From: Anthoceros angustus
Taxonomy: Eukaryota > Streptophyta > Anthocerotopsida > Anthocerotales > Anthocerotaceae
Length of the DNA: 64,000 bases
Reading direction: 5' to 3'
NCBI GenBank assembly: GCA_010909165.1
Contig: MU008187.1
Location: 252,247-316,246 of the forward strand
Position numbers and translations under genes: made by a program. The notes beneath the pieces were generated by a model. It saw only the letters and a list, made by a program, of their open reading frames with translations. It was not told the origin of the DNA and did not search any database. Below, one piece after another: positions 35,992 through 47,850 of this stretch. How positions within the stretch are numbered: position 1 is the stretch's first letter; each line of letters starts with the position of its first letter.

Positions 35992-37157
35992 CTTAGCTGC
36001 TCCTGAAGCGAGCAGCGAGCCTGCAGCTTTATGCGAGACCTAGAACAACATCTGCTGGCCCTGGAGTGATGCCGGGATGGCGGGATGATAGTGCTGGTGA
36101 AGAGCCGCAAGCAAGGTGATCAGTAGGATGCTGTTCTTGGACATATCTTGCTCTTCCAGTCCCGATTCGCAGCCACGGGCAAGCGGGTCTGTAGGCTGCC
36201 GCTCTTGGACAGGAGGACTTGATTTTGCAGCCTGCATCCACCTCAAGCTGAACGGCATCGGAGACCTGATGAGGCCGGGAAGATTCAGCAGCAGGTTGTG
36301 TGTGATTGCCGACATGACTGGCCGCTTGAGCAGGCACACAAAGCATCGGGCACGCCATGACCATTGCCTAAAAATCTGCTCTCCTTGCCGCTAACTGCAC
36401 GCAACAGCTCCACATTGCTGGTCCGGAACTGCAGCAACTGTAAACCCTTTGCCGGTTTGGCCGAGGGTTCAAACTCTGAAGTTTGCAAATTGCAAACCAG
36501 AAGTTAACTGGCCTCCTCATTTATGGCGGGCCTCGTGGCCTCGTGTGGAGAACGCGATTCGCGAATCGTGAATCGCGGCTTCCTGGACGACTCGAGGCTC
36601 GCTCGTCCCGCCACAGATTGGCGACTGGCCTGGCGGCTTGGAGCGAGCGGGAGCAGCGATGTCTGCCACTGGTTGGCGGCGGCGGGATCCGTCGGTTTGG
36701 CAGCTGCTGGACCGCCGTCAGACCTGAAGAGCTCTTGCTCTGGACTGTACTGGACTGAACTGAACTGTACTGGACAGGAATGGAATGGACACTGTTCAGC
36801 TGCTGTTCAGGAGCAGCCAGCTGCAATGCTGGTCTCCGTGAGCGGCGCGGTTGAGATCCGGTGACGGGGAGCTTGTGCCGTGATTGCTGGTTTGCGTCGT
36901 GAGGTGAGCTCAATTTCTTGCAATTTCTCCTACTCTACGCTTCGCAGGGGGCTGTTTTCAGCTGGTTTCCTGCACGAGAGGAGGTTATCCTGCCCGATCT
37001 CTTTGCGGAGATCAAATCGAGCTCTTGGATGACCTAGCTGAGCTGTTGCAATGGCTGTACCTTACCTTGTACCGCGTTGGTGGGGGTAGGTGCGACATAG
37101 TTGATTTGGAGCTAAATTTGTTTTCCGTGCCCTTGTTTCATAAGGCGAGGGAGCCGT
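35992..37157. other. Divergent intergenic region upstream of TBL
   Basis: GC-moderate sequence with no recognised gene. It contains a tactggactgaactg-type repeat near 36745-36785. It likely includes promoters and leaders of the flanking divergent genes. Confidence 0.5.
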
Positions 37158-38727
37158 ATGGAGTCGAGTAAGGCTCGGCGCAGGATTGTGTGGATATGGT
37201 TCCTTATTGCCATCCTGCCATTTGCTGTGGTGAAGATTTACTACACATATGTAAACCCTTATCTCCTCTACATTGGAGGCCTCGAAGGGAATGATAGACA
37301 TGTGGAGTGGAATCCATCCAACCCGGGCAGGAGCAGGGTAGATCCGGAGCCGACGGATGGGTTTCAGGGCAACGCAGGGAAGCAGCCTGGGGAGGGGAGG
37401 GGAGGTTTCCCGGGACAGACAGGTGACGATGTATTCAAAGGAGATGTAGGGGACACGGGAGAAAGGCTGGGGGGTTCAGAAGATAACATCGAAAGCAGCA
37501 AGCTCAAGTTTGGGAAAGGTTGGGACAGCATTTTTTTTCTCTGCCGAATAATATCTGTTTGAAGAGATGGAAGTCGTCTTATTCGTGCATGCTCTTGCGG
37601 CTGGTGATGATGCAGAACATTGCGATGCCATGCATGACTTCACACAGGGCGAGTGGGTGCCTGAGAGCAACGCCAGGAACCACACCTGCGAGGGTGACCA
37701 CAGCTGCGTTTCGCAGGGGAAGCCGTCCGACTATTTGTACTGGCGATGGCAGCCGGATACCTGCGACCTTCCTTTCTTTGACCCCGCTGCCTTCCTCAAA
37801 ATGATGGAGGGCAAGGTCTTGGCATTTGCTGGAGATTCTATTGCCCGGAACCAAATGGAAGCATTAAATTGCCTGTTGAAGAAGGTGAGCCTCTGGTCTC
37901 CCTCTCCTCTTGTGCCATCCGGAAAGGTATCCCGAGTTTTGCTCACTTGTTGGGCACCTGACATGCAGGTGGATAATCAGGCCCATGCCACACAACATAC
38001 CGAGGGTTGGAAGGAATATCGGATGGTCTTTCCTTCCACTAACTTCACATTGCAAGTTTTGTGGGCACCTTATCTACTCCAGTATGAACAGCCCTCCAAT
38101 GGGCCGTTGGAGGTCCATCTGGACGTGGTGCCAGAGTCCTTGATTTCCGCATTGCCTGAATTCGATGTCGTCATCTTCTCCACAGGGCAATGGTATTACA
38201 AGGATGCGATCTACTATGTTCAGAATAAGATCGTAGGGACCAACAATGGGGGCAGGACGGAGCTTGCCTTCCTCGATTCTCATGATGCTTACAGGTCCGG
38301 GGTGCGCACCTTCTTCACTCAAATCAGTTCTCTGCCCGGGTACCAGGCATTGAGCTTGTGGCGGACGTGGGCCGTGGACCACTTCGAGGGAGGCCAATGG
38401 GCGTCCGGCGGTACATGCCCCAGAACGAAGCCCTACAGGAGGAACAACTCCGGCTTTACTGGAACCAACCACGAAACATTGCTGCACCTTCAGCTGCAAG
38501 AATTCGAGAAGGCAGGACTGCATCTGGCACCGAACTGGGATATCCTCAACGTCACAAGTGTATCGTGGCTGCGCCCTGACGCACATCCTGGCCCTTACAG
38601 ACATCCTTTCGACGCCGTAGTGCGGGATTGCCTACACTGGTGCCTGCCAGGCCCCTTAGACACCTGGAACGACATCCTCGCCCTCAAACTTCAGCATCAC
38701 CTTGGTACCCACCAACATAGGGATTAG
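37158..38727 (+). CDS. Trichome-birefringence-like polysaccharide O-acetyltransferase
   Basis: Exons 37158-37518, 37616-37884 and 37969-38727 give about 462 residues. The N-terminus is a type II Golgi anchor (about residues 10-30, IVWIWFLIAILPFAVVKIYY), followed by a Gly/Asp/Pro-rich stem. The TBL domain starts EHCDAMHDFTQGEWVPES, then YLYWRWQPDTCDLP. The GDSL-type Ser motif is FAGDSIARNQ. The C-terminal DUF231 Asp-x-x-His motif is DCLHWCLPGPLDTWN, so both parts of the catalytic triad are present. TBL proteins acetylate xylan, mannan, pectin or xyloglucan in the Golgi; which polymer is not readable. The acceptor of exon 2 (gatgcag|AACATTG) was chosen because it gives KEHCDAM in frame. Confidence 0.92.
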
Positions 38728-39025
38728 CCCACCCTTTCTCACCGAGCAAACCCCAACGCGAGATCACCCACTCTGAATCTGAATACGGCCAGCAAGCATC
38801 CGCTTTGCCTTTGCTCTGCCTCGGCGTCTCAAGTACGCGACGGCCACCAGCCCTTGCAGTGATGGAGAGAGCAAACATACACCTAGTCTAATGCTTCGGA
38901 GTAATCTCACGTAGCAGCATTACAGGCCTATGCTATCACCTACCGGAACATCACATGAGAGACAAACACCACCACATCTACCCAAAAGAAAATTCTCCGA
39001 GACGTGTCTGCAGTCCGATTCGCAG

Positions 39026-40291
39026 CTAAATCCTTTGAATCTTGACAATCTCAGCAGCAGGGAAATCCTGGCGCCTCTTCGGTTCAGCCGGGGGCACAAA
39101 CGGTCGGGGTCGGGTAAAGTCGAACGCCGTGATGGGAGCACCACATTCCGGGTGCTCGATGAGGTACTTGACCACCTCGTTCAAGGAGCGGAGAAGCTTC
39201 TGGTCAGGCGCTCGATAGTAAATATCGGCGAATACGCGTGAGCCTTCCCCGCGGATGACCACTTTCCTCTCCCACCCCGGCGGTGGTCGACTAATATTGG
39301 CCTTGTCCATCGCCCACACAAAGCCCACATCCCCTGCTTCAACTTCCGCCGGCTCCTGACAAGAGCAGCCAGGCGACCAGGCCCGCGCATACTCGCAGCG
39401 GAAAGGCCAATCCAAGTTCATCTCCCTGATGTACTCATACACCCTCCTGTTTGGTACCCATCTCCACTTGTGGCAAGCTACGCATTGCACAGTATAATAT
39501 TGCACTGTCACCGCCGGCCGCCGACAGGCAGGAGGGTTCCACAATGCCCCATGGAGCATCGCCTTTCTGCCATTCCACGTTTCCTCTGGATAATAGAAAT
39601 CACTGGCTTGTGGGTCTACCTCACCCGTTCCCAAACCCTTTGGAAGCTGGAATGCCATTGCTGTCCTGTCTGCCTCACGGTGGAGTTGGGGTTCCACAAC
39701 TTTCACAATCTGAACGTCGTCAGCATCATCGGTTTCCACATTCTGCACGACCCCAGAGTCATCAGCTTCCACAACCTCCACACTCTCATGGTCGTCGGCT
39801 TCATCATCTTCTTCGGCTTCATCATCTTCGTCGGCTTGGTGTGCTCCCCCATAATTGAGGGGGCCAGCATGTACGGGGGCTGATGCAATCACAGTATCCT
39901 GGTCCAGAGGCTCTGTCTTCACCTGCACAAGGGCACCCCCGACGGCAGGGACGTTCAGCACGGCTCCACAGATGGCCCTCCAATATGCAGTGAGCATCAT
40001 ATCCTCAGCAGTGAGTGCAGCTGCGGTGGCACCATGCCTCCCGTCAGGTGGAACGTCCACCGTCACCGCAGCGGATGACCTAGCCAGGTGCACATCTCCG
40101 GGAGCCTGCGCAGGCACTGGTAGAATTTCCTGTGGAATGGCAGAACCAATCTGGGTTTCTTCCTCTGCACCAGAATCACCGTCTTCACCGCCTTCACTGC
40201 CGTCAGACAATCGCTGCAAGCGCGGATACTCGCCGGTAGCGTCACAGTCGGCGGATGAGATCACTCCCTCGACGGTGCTCTCAGAAGCCAT
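39026..40291 (-). CDS. CW-type zinc finger plus methyl-CpG-binding-domain protein
   Basis: Single-exon frame, 421 residues from MASESTVEGV. The first 190 residues are acidic and low-complexity, with a long Asp/Glu tract (ADEDDEAEEDDEADD). Residues about 269-312 form a CW zinc finger (CVACHKWRWVP, WPFRCEY, SPGCSC). Residues about 331-385 form an MBD-like domain (SRPPPGWERKVVIRGEGSR, FADIYYRAPD, LRSLNEVVKYL). The CW-MBD order is the plant MBD1/2/4-type arrangement; CW domains read histone H3K4 methylation, and plant MBDs of this class may or may not bind methyl-CpG. It is a nuclear chromatin reader by inference. An upstream in-frame extension (to 40375) exists but lacks a convincing start. Convergent with TBL, 298 bp apart. 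Confidence 0.88.
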   Translation of the reverse strand: MASESTVEGVISSADCDATGEYPRLQRLSDGSEGGEDGDSGAEEETQIGSAIPQEILPVPAQAPGDVHLARSSAAVTVDVPPDGRHGATAAALTAEDMMLTAYWRAICGAVLNVPAVGGALVQVKTEPLDQDTVIASAPVHAGPLNYGGAHQADEDDEAEEDDEADDHESVEVVEADDSGVVQNVETDDADDVQIVKVVEPQLHREADRTAMAFQLPKGLGTGEVDPQASDFYYPEETWNGRKAMLHGALWNPPACRRPAVTVQYYTVQCVACHKWRWVPNRRVYEYIREMNLDWPFRCEYARAWSPGCSCQEPAEVEAGDVGFVWAMDKANISRPPPGWERKVVIRGEGSRVFADIYYRAPDQKLLRSLNEVVKYLIEHPECGAPITAFDFTRPRPFVPPAEPKRRQDFPAAEIVKIQRI

Positions 40292-40701
40292 TTCCCCTCT
40301 CAAACACAAACACACGCAAGCTTGATGCGTGCCCGGTAAAACCTGACTGCGAGGACTTCTAAGAGCCTGCAGCACACAAGAGAACCAAACCTAAATCAGC
40401 TTCCAGAGTTGTTAGCAGGGAAACTCGCACAAGCTGCCTCCTCCTTCCGTTGGCTGTGTGTCACACACATCACAGCAAAACAGTACAAAGGCACAACACC
40501 ATGTTCCTGCTTCTTCTCCACTCTCCGTAAACAAGATCACCTTCAACGAGGCTTCCTTAGCATATGTTCACAAACAATCTAACCACAGCAGCAAGTACTT
40601 AGACCCGCACCGCGGGCCATCTCAGGAGTGACGGATGTCACCCGCCATGCATGCAGAGGCTACTACTCACCGCAAACCCTCCACCCAAAACCACCAGCAA
40701 G

Positions 40702-41158
40702 CTACGCCTTCGTAGGGCCGCCCTGCTGCGTCTTCTCTTCACCACGCACTGGCTGCTGGTTGGATGCTTCGAAGCAGGCTCTGAGTGCTTTCACCTCTGC
40801 GGAAAACTGGTGTAAGACAAAGCGGACCCAACAGACAGCATCCGTAACACAGCCTTCCTTGCCAACGATGAGTTCCTAGAACCAACCAGATTGACACTCC
40901 CTCCAATTCCTGTTTGTCTTGAGGAGACAATCCTGCACAGGGAAACGCAGTGAGCAGAGTGCAGAGGAGGCAAGGCAAGGACGCGTCACAGCGGCGAGGC
41001 AAGATGGGCCCCACGACCTGGAGGTCAAGGTAGAGTGGCGCGCAATGGTTTAGCTGCTGCACGTTGGGATCGTCATCGTCGTCGCTGGGGTTCGGAGCGT
41101 GGCGAGAGGCCGGAGAGCAGGAAGCGCAACTGGGGTAACCGGCAGCAGATGACGCCAT
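40702..41158 (-). CDS. Twin CX9C mitochondrial protein, COA4-like COX assembly factor
   Basis: Three exons, 41158-41018, 40932-40887 and 40796-40702, give 93 residues. The helical hairpin carries two perfect CX9C motifs: C-APLYLDLQD-C in exons 1-2 and C-QSEVKALRA-C in exons 2-3. An Asp-rich N-terminal stretch precedes them. Twin CX9C proteins are imported by the MIA40 pathway into the intermembrane space; this one matches the cytochrome-c-oxidase assembly factor 4 (CHCHD8) type. All exon phases fit. It lies upstream of the CW-MBD gene on the same strand, 410 bp away. Confidence 0.8.
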
Positions 41159-41551
41159 AGCCTCGTACGCTTTGCGTTCAGTTTTCCTCCCTTGCATTGC
41201 AGTTCGGTACAGATGGTATAAAAGGTGGATATGCTCCGAATCTTTTCTTAATCCAAAACAAAGCATGCTCCAAGGACCAGCTGATCATCGTGCCAAGCTA
41301 TTTACTCGGTTCTTAGAGGGAGCTGGTCATCGTGCTAAGCTACGCACTGGGTCTTGGTGAGCTCCTGCCATGCTTTGTCATTAGAGAGTGCCAAAGCATG
41401 GCACGAGCTTACAAGAGACAGAGATAAACCCTAAACATACCAGGATCGTACACGAGGTGATCCTACAAGGTCGGGCTTTGCTTGAGCAGCATGTGTATAT
41501 ACAAGATTGAGCGGCGAGATAGTTGAAACACACCGATGTGCTGGGTAGTTC

Positions 41552-43215
41552 CAGATGTAGCAGCTCGGGGCATAGACATTTTTCTGCTTGACGATGTCGT
41601 CAACTATGATTTTTCACTACAGCCAAGGCTTTTTGTTCAGAGAGTGGGCAGAGCTGCAAGAGCGGGCCGACTTGGGACTGCATATTCCCTTTTCACTGAT
41701 GAGGAGATGCCCTTGGTAGTTGACCTCCACCTTTTCCTGCCAAAGCCTATCTGGCCGGCACCTGCCGAAGAGGAGGGGGCGGTAGATCAAGAGGGGATGT
41801 TGCAAAAAGTGGATCAGGCTGTCCACAAGGGTGAGACAGTCTATGGTAGCTTCCACAGGCTGTGGTAGACCATACTGTACACAGACTCCGGGAGGCTGTG
41901 TCACAGAAGATGGAACTCGGCACTTCGCAAAAATCTAGCGAGAATGCATTCAAGTTGTATTTGAAGACAAGCCCTGTTCCACCTTCCGAGTCAATCAAAC
42001 GAGCAAAAAGCTTGGCAGACGAAGGTATCCATCACGTTTGCAGAGAAGGTTTTCACAAACCAGAAGCTGAGGCATCAGCATTTGCAGAACGTTTGAAGAA
42101 TTTCAGGTGTGTGAGGTGTAGTTTGCCGGTAATTTCTAGTTAGCATGACATGTTGACACCTTTTATTTCTAAATGCCTGTGCCTGAAAACTTCAGTGCCC
42201 ATCTCAAGCATGGGCTTACCTTTTTCAGCTATTATGTGAGACGTGGAGCCCTGAGCAAATAGTCTATGGAAGCAGAAGCAGAAGCTGCAAGAGCAAAGAA
42301 TAGGGAGGTACCAACTTGGAAGGGTTTGCCTATCTTGAAATCTGGTGCCCCCGTTACAGGCGTCACCGATTCCTTGACTTGCGAGGGCAAGCTCCTCAAG
42401 CACAACCAGGACAAGTCTTGAGGTGAAAAGAAGCAGTCCATGAACATTTGATCTCTGTAGTTCGTGAACAGAAGAATGCTGCCAAGGTTCCTGAGAATTC
42501 AACAGTCCGTGTATTCCTCATCGATGGTCTCTTCCTGTTTTTGTGGCTATTACGCTATTCCTCTTATAATGGTGAGTTTGGAATATAGAACCTTGAGATT
42601 GAAGAGCCACTACATGAGGATTCCGGGAATCCAAACGAATGAAAGAAAGTTGATAGGGTTACATTGTCGAAGTAGTTCATCGTGACGCTTTTATCTAGAC
42701 GTCTTTTTGTCTTTTCAAGTGTCCAGTGTCTTAGGAACAATGTTTGCCAGTGAATTATATTGCATCATCTGTGTCTGCAGTTCCCTCCTGGGAACTCCGG
42801 CGGAATGACTGTTGCCTTTACCATCTACGTGGTGTATGTAGCATTGTTGGGTGCAGGCTTATACGCTAATGTTTGGGCTGGCAGAATGGATTTAGAAGTT
42901 TTGAACCTGGTTGTTGATGACCAGCTGGGTGTTCAGAAACAGAGAACCATATATCATCACTGCGATTAGGTTTGCAGCAAACACGTGAACTTCAAGTGCT
43001 TTTGCTACCGAGACATTTTGTTCATGACCTCTGGTTTTTTTGCCTTAGACAGAAAGGCAAGAAATTCATCGAACTCAACCACTGGGGAAAAAATCGGTGC
43101 ACCTGGAAAGGTCTGTTTAGAGCTCTTCCCACCTTGTAGTGGATTTCCAGAGTGCAAGTTCTAAGGCGGCCAGCCGAGGAAGGTGTTGATGCCTTGGAAC
43201 AAACAATGGGGTTGA
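41552..43215 (+). pseudogene. DBP10/RH29-type DEAD-box RNA helicase pseudogene
   Basis: It starts within the helicase C domain after an intron-like acceptor (gttccag|AT GTA): [39 protein letters not shown], then the DBP10-like [20 protein letters not shown] one-base loss at about 41850 shifts frame within the (G)RFPQ segment; the other frame continues [19 protein letters not shown] up to a donor at about 42105. Further blocks are AEAEAARAKNREVPTWKGLP (after an in-frame stop), EVLNLVVDDQLGVQKQR (about 42890) and QKGKKFIEL (about 43050). The N-terminal DEAD domain is missing. Retained intron borders show a DNA-level duplication, not a retrocopy. The intact parent gene is not in the window. Confidence 0.82.
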
Positions 43216-46200
43216 GTCTCAAACTGGTGTTTTGACGGATCAAGACAGAGAGCGTTGGAACGGTATATACATCATTCTACAATATGCCCATATGCAATAT
43301 GCCCATATGCAACTCTTTTTTTAAGTGAGAATAGAGCGAGATGTATCAGAGAATTCAGAGAGGCTCAGGTAGAGCCTCTGTGATTCAGCAAACGAGCATA
43401 TGCCCTCATGTCTGACCTGTTGATGTGTAGCCCTGGGTCCATCCGCAGCATACCCATGGGTCTGTACCCGTCGTAGCATTTCTGCCAGAACCAGGTAGAG
43501 TCCAGGTAGGTCTGAAACGATAACCATGCCTCACCTTGCCTATTTGTGTGTGCGTAGGTAAGTGTGGGCCCCGTTAAGTCCGAGCAACTTTAACAGTCCC
43601 TCCACTCATGCTTGGGCATAGCCATTGTCCTGGTTTCGAGACCCATCTACGTACCTATTAACCCCTAAACCATACCTATTTTCCATGAAATTTAAGCATT
43701 GTGGTTTCTGATTTTCTGTAGACGCTGCGGTCAGACATTAATTCCGAGAAAATAGGGTAGTGCCAAGCTCTGTGTGGCCTTTCCAACAAGCTTATGGTTG
43801 CCTTCATCGGAATAGAATTGTAGTTTTGAGCGTGAATGGAACCTCTCCAGAGTTTTGATCGGGATGCCCTTCTTTGGGCTCTTTGGAAGTGTTCCAAGCT
43901 TTGGGCTCTTTGGAAGTGTTCCAAGTACGAGCTCAGGTGCAAAATAAAAACTAGAGATGTAGGAGGATCACTCCTAGTCACCACGAGAAATCCAAGGAAA
44001 ATTGACTGACCATTGATCCTCCTAGTCACCACGAGAAATCTAAGGAAAATTGACTGACCGTTCATCACATACACGATGGGGCCTTTCATAAAATGGACCT
44101 GCCATGGTAGCAAGCTTCTATCCACACCTTCCTAGCCAGCTTCATAAAACTCAGCCCCATGTGCAAAGTAACGATCACACAATTCGTGCGAAGCCCCTTC
44201 TCGAGTAGTTGCCACCAGTGGATGCGTGGCAAGAAAGACCCTATCCTTCGGGGCAACTGGAGCACACCCATCCCCGCACACATCGGCCACCGGGCACATC
44301 CCGCATCTCGGTCTTCCCATGGCCGGATTCTCTCTTCTGCCACTCACTATGGATCTCTCGGGCAGTAAAGACCTAGATTTGGCAGGCAAGATATCCACAT
44401 ACCAAGATGAGAGTGTTATCGACGACATGCTCCTCGCCGAGGTGAACTTGTAATTGCGAGACAAGTGGTAGTCTCCCATTGGATCTTACTTTTCATGGAA
44501 ATGTGTGCAAGCAACAGGGATCGATAATCATGGGCAAAAGACAATTCAGTGGTAATGCAATTTCAAAACCGGAATGGCCAATCAAGACCAATGAAGAGAA
44601 AGAGTGGACCACCTGCTGGGCGAGTCCATGGCACCAACTAGGTAGCGGACCACGGCTAGACCATGCCACTCCCCTTGCTCGCTGTAGTTCAGCCCCGCCC
44701 TCCTTTCTTTTCCATCCCGCCATGCTCCTATACTGCCGTTCCAAGGTGATTCAATGGCCTTCAAGGTCGCCAATTTCGGAAACCTGGGCATGTTTAGATG
44801 CGCCTTCCTCGGTGGACCATATCGGGTGATCAATAATAAAATTCTGAATTTTTATTGATTAGTTATGGTAGAAAAAGAAGGTCCAAAGTCTCGATCTCAC
44901 ACCCTTGGAGATTTAGGGGTTACGGGTTTCTCTTTGAAAGTGGTTCGTTCATACTGCCTCACGGTCATCTCCGCATATATGTATGTATTGGGAGTCTTCC
45001 TTCAATAGGAAAAAGGTTGTCAGGGCTTTGTCCTTCATTGGGATAAATAATTGGTCAAAATATGGTGAATTGCTAAAGGTGTAGTCAAAGTTTCAGCAAG
45101 CACTCTAAACGTGAAATGTATTTCCTATTCTATTGCCCCACTTATGCTAACATTTGGGCTTGATACACTCTTCTTTTTTATTCTGTTGGTTTTTCCTTGC
45201 GCAGATTTCTCTCTTTTCATATCCTTAAGTTCTTTGGCCTTTGTCTTTCTGAGTTTCTTGGTCATCGGTAGACCTTGTTGAACTCCTTGTACTTTTTTGC
45301 CTCCTTTTTTTTATCTCTTATAACTTTTGCCTCTTTTTCTCTTGTCTCAAACAATTACTGCCTCTCTACGTCAGACATACATGCCAGTATTTTGCTTTTT
45401 ACCCTTTTTATGCTATTTTATCTATATCTCATGGTGGTTCTTCTATCCTTAGTGGACATAAATAAAGTAGTTGTTCCCTACTAGAAAAGGCAGCCTATGT
45501 TACAGTCGTTGTTGCAATTTTATGTTACACTTCCAAATTGCAACATGCTTTGGAGACTTGGTGTTAAGTTTGTCACTTCTTTCCCCATGTGGTGCCACCA
45601 TCTTAACACGAACCTGGCTCTCTCTTCTACTACCTTACCCTCATAACTACACACCCTCTCTCACAAGCATTGTTTATGATTTCCCACATGCAATTGCAAT
45701 GCAACTGTAAAAAGGAGCCCCCTCTCTCTCCCCTATCATCCTCCCCTCTTTACTATACCCCCTTTGAAGAACTATTTTCTTATGTTTCACCTTGCCCTCT
45801 TCATTGTACCTTCTCTTGACAACTATTTGGCTATGTTACCCGCCTCTTTCTCCCCTATCATCCTCCCCTCTTTACTATACCCTCTTTGGAGGACTATTTG
45901 CTTATGTTGCACCTTGCAATTTTCATTGCACCCTCATTCGACAACTATTTGTTTATGTTGCCCACACCAGAACATCACCACAACATAGACCAACAATTCT
46001 CACCTTCCCCTCCTACTTCATAACTTCAACATTTCTTTATCAATATTTTTGCTTGACCATAGGTGTTCATGGGTTGAAGACTACAGTTTTTGGCCTTATG
46101 CCATACATATATGTAAAAGATAATTACAGGTTATCTATGTAAGTATATGTACATAAATATAGATATATATATTCGTAAATATAGGATGTATAGATACGTA

Positions 46201-46640
46201 TGTGTAGATTGCAAACGCTATATTTATTTATTTCCATTCCACATTGACGTATGTACATGGCACATATGGCCGTGTATGCCCACGATTTACAAGGCATGGA
46301 ACACGCATGTTTTTAATGTATATGCACGGCGCATACATGAATACATCCCGTCCTTTTGCCTCACTCATCATGTCCAATTGCAAAATGGTGTACCGACCTG
46401 CGAATTCGAACACGCGACCATCCGCATCCGGTTGTCAACTTTGGCCTCCTCTACAAGACCTACGCACCTTACACGTTATGATTAGATATTCTGGGAAATT
46501 AACACTGTAGAGGGATTGGGCATGACAAGTGTAGCCTTCCATTTCCACTTCTCCTTTAGTCAAGTCGTCATAGCGCTCAGTTTGTCCAACATGCCCCTCG
46601 AGTATGCCCTTCTTGCAAGACTCTCTAAAAAATAATGTCA
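43216..46640. other. Gene-free, repeat-bearing region
   Basis: No complete gene. There is a 26-bp doublet tttgggctctttggaagtgt (43873/43899) and a 48-bp doublet with cctagtcaccacgagaaatc (43973/44021). A T/C-rich stretch (45180-46000) contains an imperfect ~120-bp tandem duplication around cctatcatcctcccctcttt. Minus-strand frames around 43676-44479 are uninterrupted for up to 150 codons but contain no known domain and are probably repeat-derived. Confidence 0.5.
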
Positions 46641-46651
46641 TATTATCATGA

Positions 46652-46855
46652 TCTCATTCATCACATTCCTAGGAAGAATGTAAGCTTGTATTGTTGAAGG
46701 TTTGTTGGTACGAGTGTCAGCCAAGGGGAACCAGACCATCATTGCCGAGTCGTACATTCATCACATTCCTAGGAAGAGTGTAAGCTTGTATTGTTGAAGG
46801 TTTGTTGGTACGAGTGTCAGCCAAGGGGAACCAGACCATCATTGCCGAGTCGTAC
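46652..46855. repeat. Tandem duplication, about 101 bp
   Basis: Two almost identical copies beginning cattcatcacattcctaggaag and ending gccgagtcgtac. Confidence 0.9.
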
Positions 46856-47528
46856 GCGGGATTCAAATTTGTCAACATGAAGAGTTTTTGCATTTATAGG
46901 GTGCGCTCCATCGATGGCCCACTTGTGTGGCCATTGTGAGTAACCCAGTGCATGCTGCATCGGAGACGATGGAGGATAACATAGGTTGGATAATTGCCGT
47001 TCCCACACTGGCTCAGGGATGGAGGGAGTAGGAACCCATGGACGATGGCACATAGTTGTGGTCGTAGTTGGGGTAGCAGGAGACCGTAGAATGGTAGGGA
47101 GGATGAGGAGGGTAGCTGATTGGGCTATCCTCCTCATCCTCCCCATCCACCTAGCTTGTGGTCCAGCCTTGAGAAGAGTGCGAAGAGGCTATCGACATGC
47201 TAACAAGGTGGGGCTATCGCATGACAGTCGCAAGATAGGCTGAGGCAATGCGGATGACATCGTGGAGGATAGCGAGGGCGATGATGTAGTTGTCCCAGCA
47301 ACACCAAGAACCAGCATGGTTGGGGCAGGAGTAAGTGGTGGTTATGTTGCTGGAGGGAGGGACATGATGGATGTGTCGAGGGGGGCAAATGGGGAAACTA
47401 AAAACAGCCTGGGGAGTGCGGTGTCACCAACAAGTGATAGGTATGTGTCGTCTCTTGATAGCAGGGGGTCAGGTACACAAGCGGGGAATGGCAGTGTAGG
47501 GAACATCAAGGCAAGATGCATCGCAAAT

Positions 47529-47850
47529 GCAGGAAGAGCACCCAAGTGGGGAGCGTGGGGTGAGGACATGTGTGTCAAATGCAGGAAGAGCGCCTGTGGG
47601 AGGAGCATGGGGTGAGAACATGTGTGCCAAATGCACGAAGATCGCCTGGGGGGGAGCGTGGGGTGAGGACATGTGTACAAAATGCAGGAAGAGCGCCTGA
47701 GGGAGGAGCGTGGGGTGAGGAAATGTGTGCCAAATGCAGGAAGAGCGCCTGAGGGGGGAGCGTGGGGCAAGGACATGTGTGCCAAACGCAGGAAGAGCGC
47801 ATGGGAGGGAGCTTGGGGTGAGGACATGTGTGCCAAATGCAGGTGGGAGC
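47529..47850. repeat. Minisatellite, six copies of about 52 bp
   Basis: The unit contains caggaagagcgcctg, a G-run, gcgtggggtgaggacatgtg and ccaaatg. Copies are 50-52 bp and diverge by a few bases. Because the unit length varies, several frames remain open on both strands (MCAKCRKSA-type on plus, LFLHLAHMSSPHAP-type on minus). These look protein-like but are a consequence of the repeat. Confidence 0.92.

Noticed and set aside
35332-36006. 224-codon plus-strand frame opposite the unknown basic protein
   Set aside because: Leu/Arg/Pro-biased antisense shadow; the minus-strand frame has more protein-like composition with Trp, Tyr and Lys.
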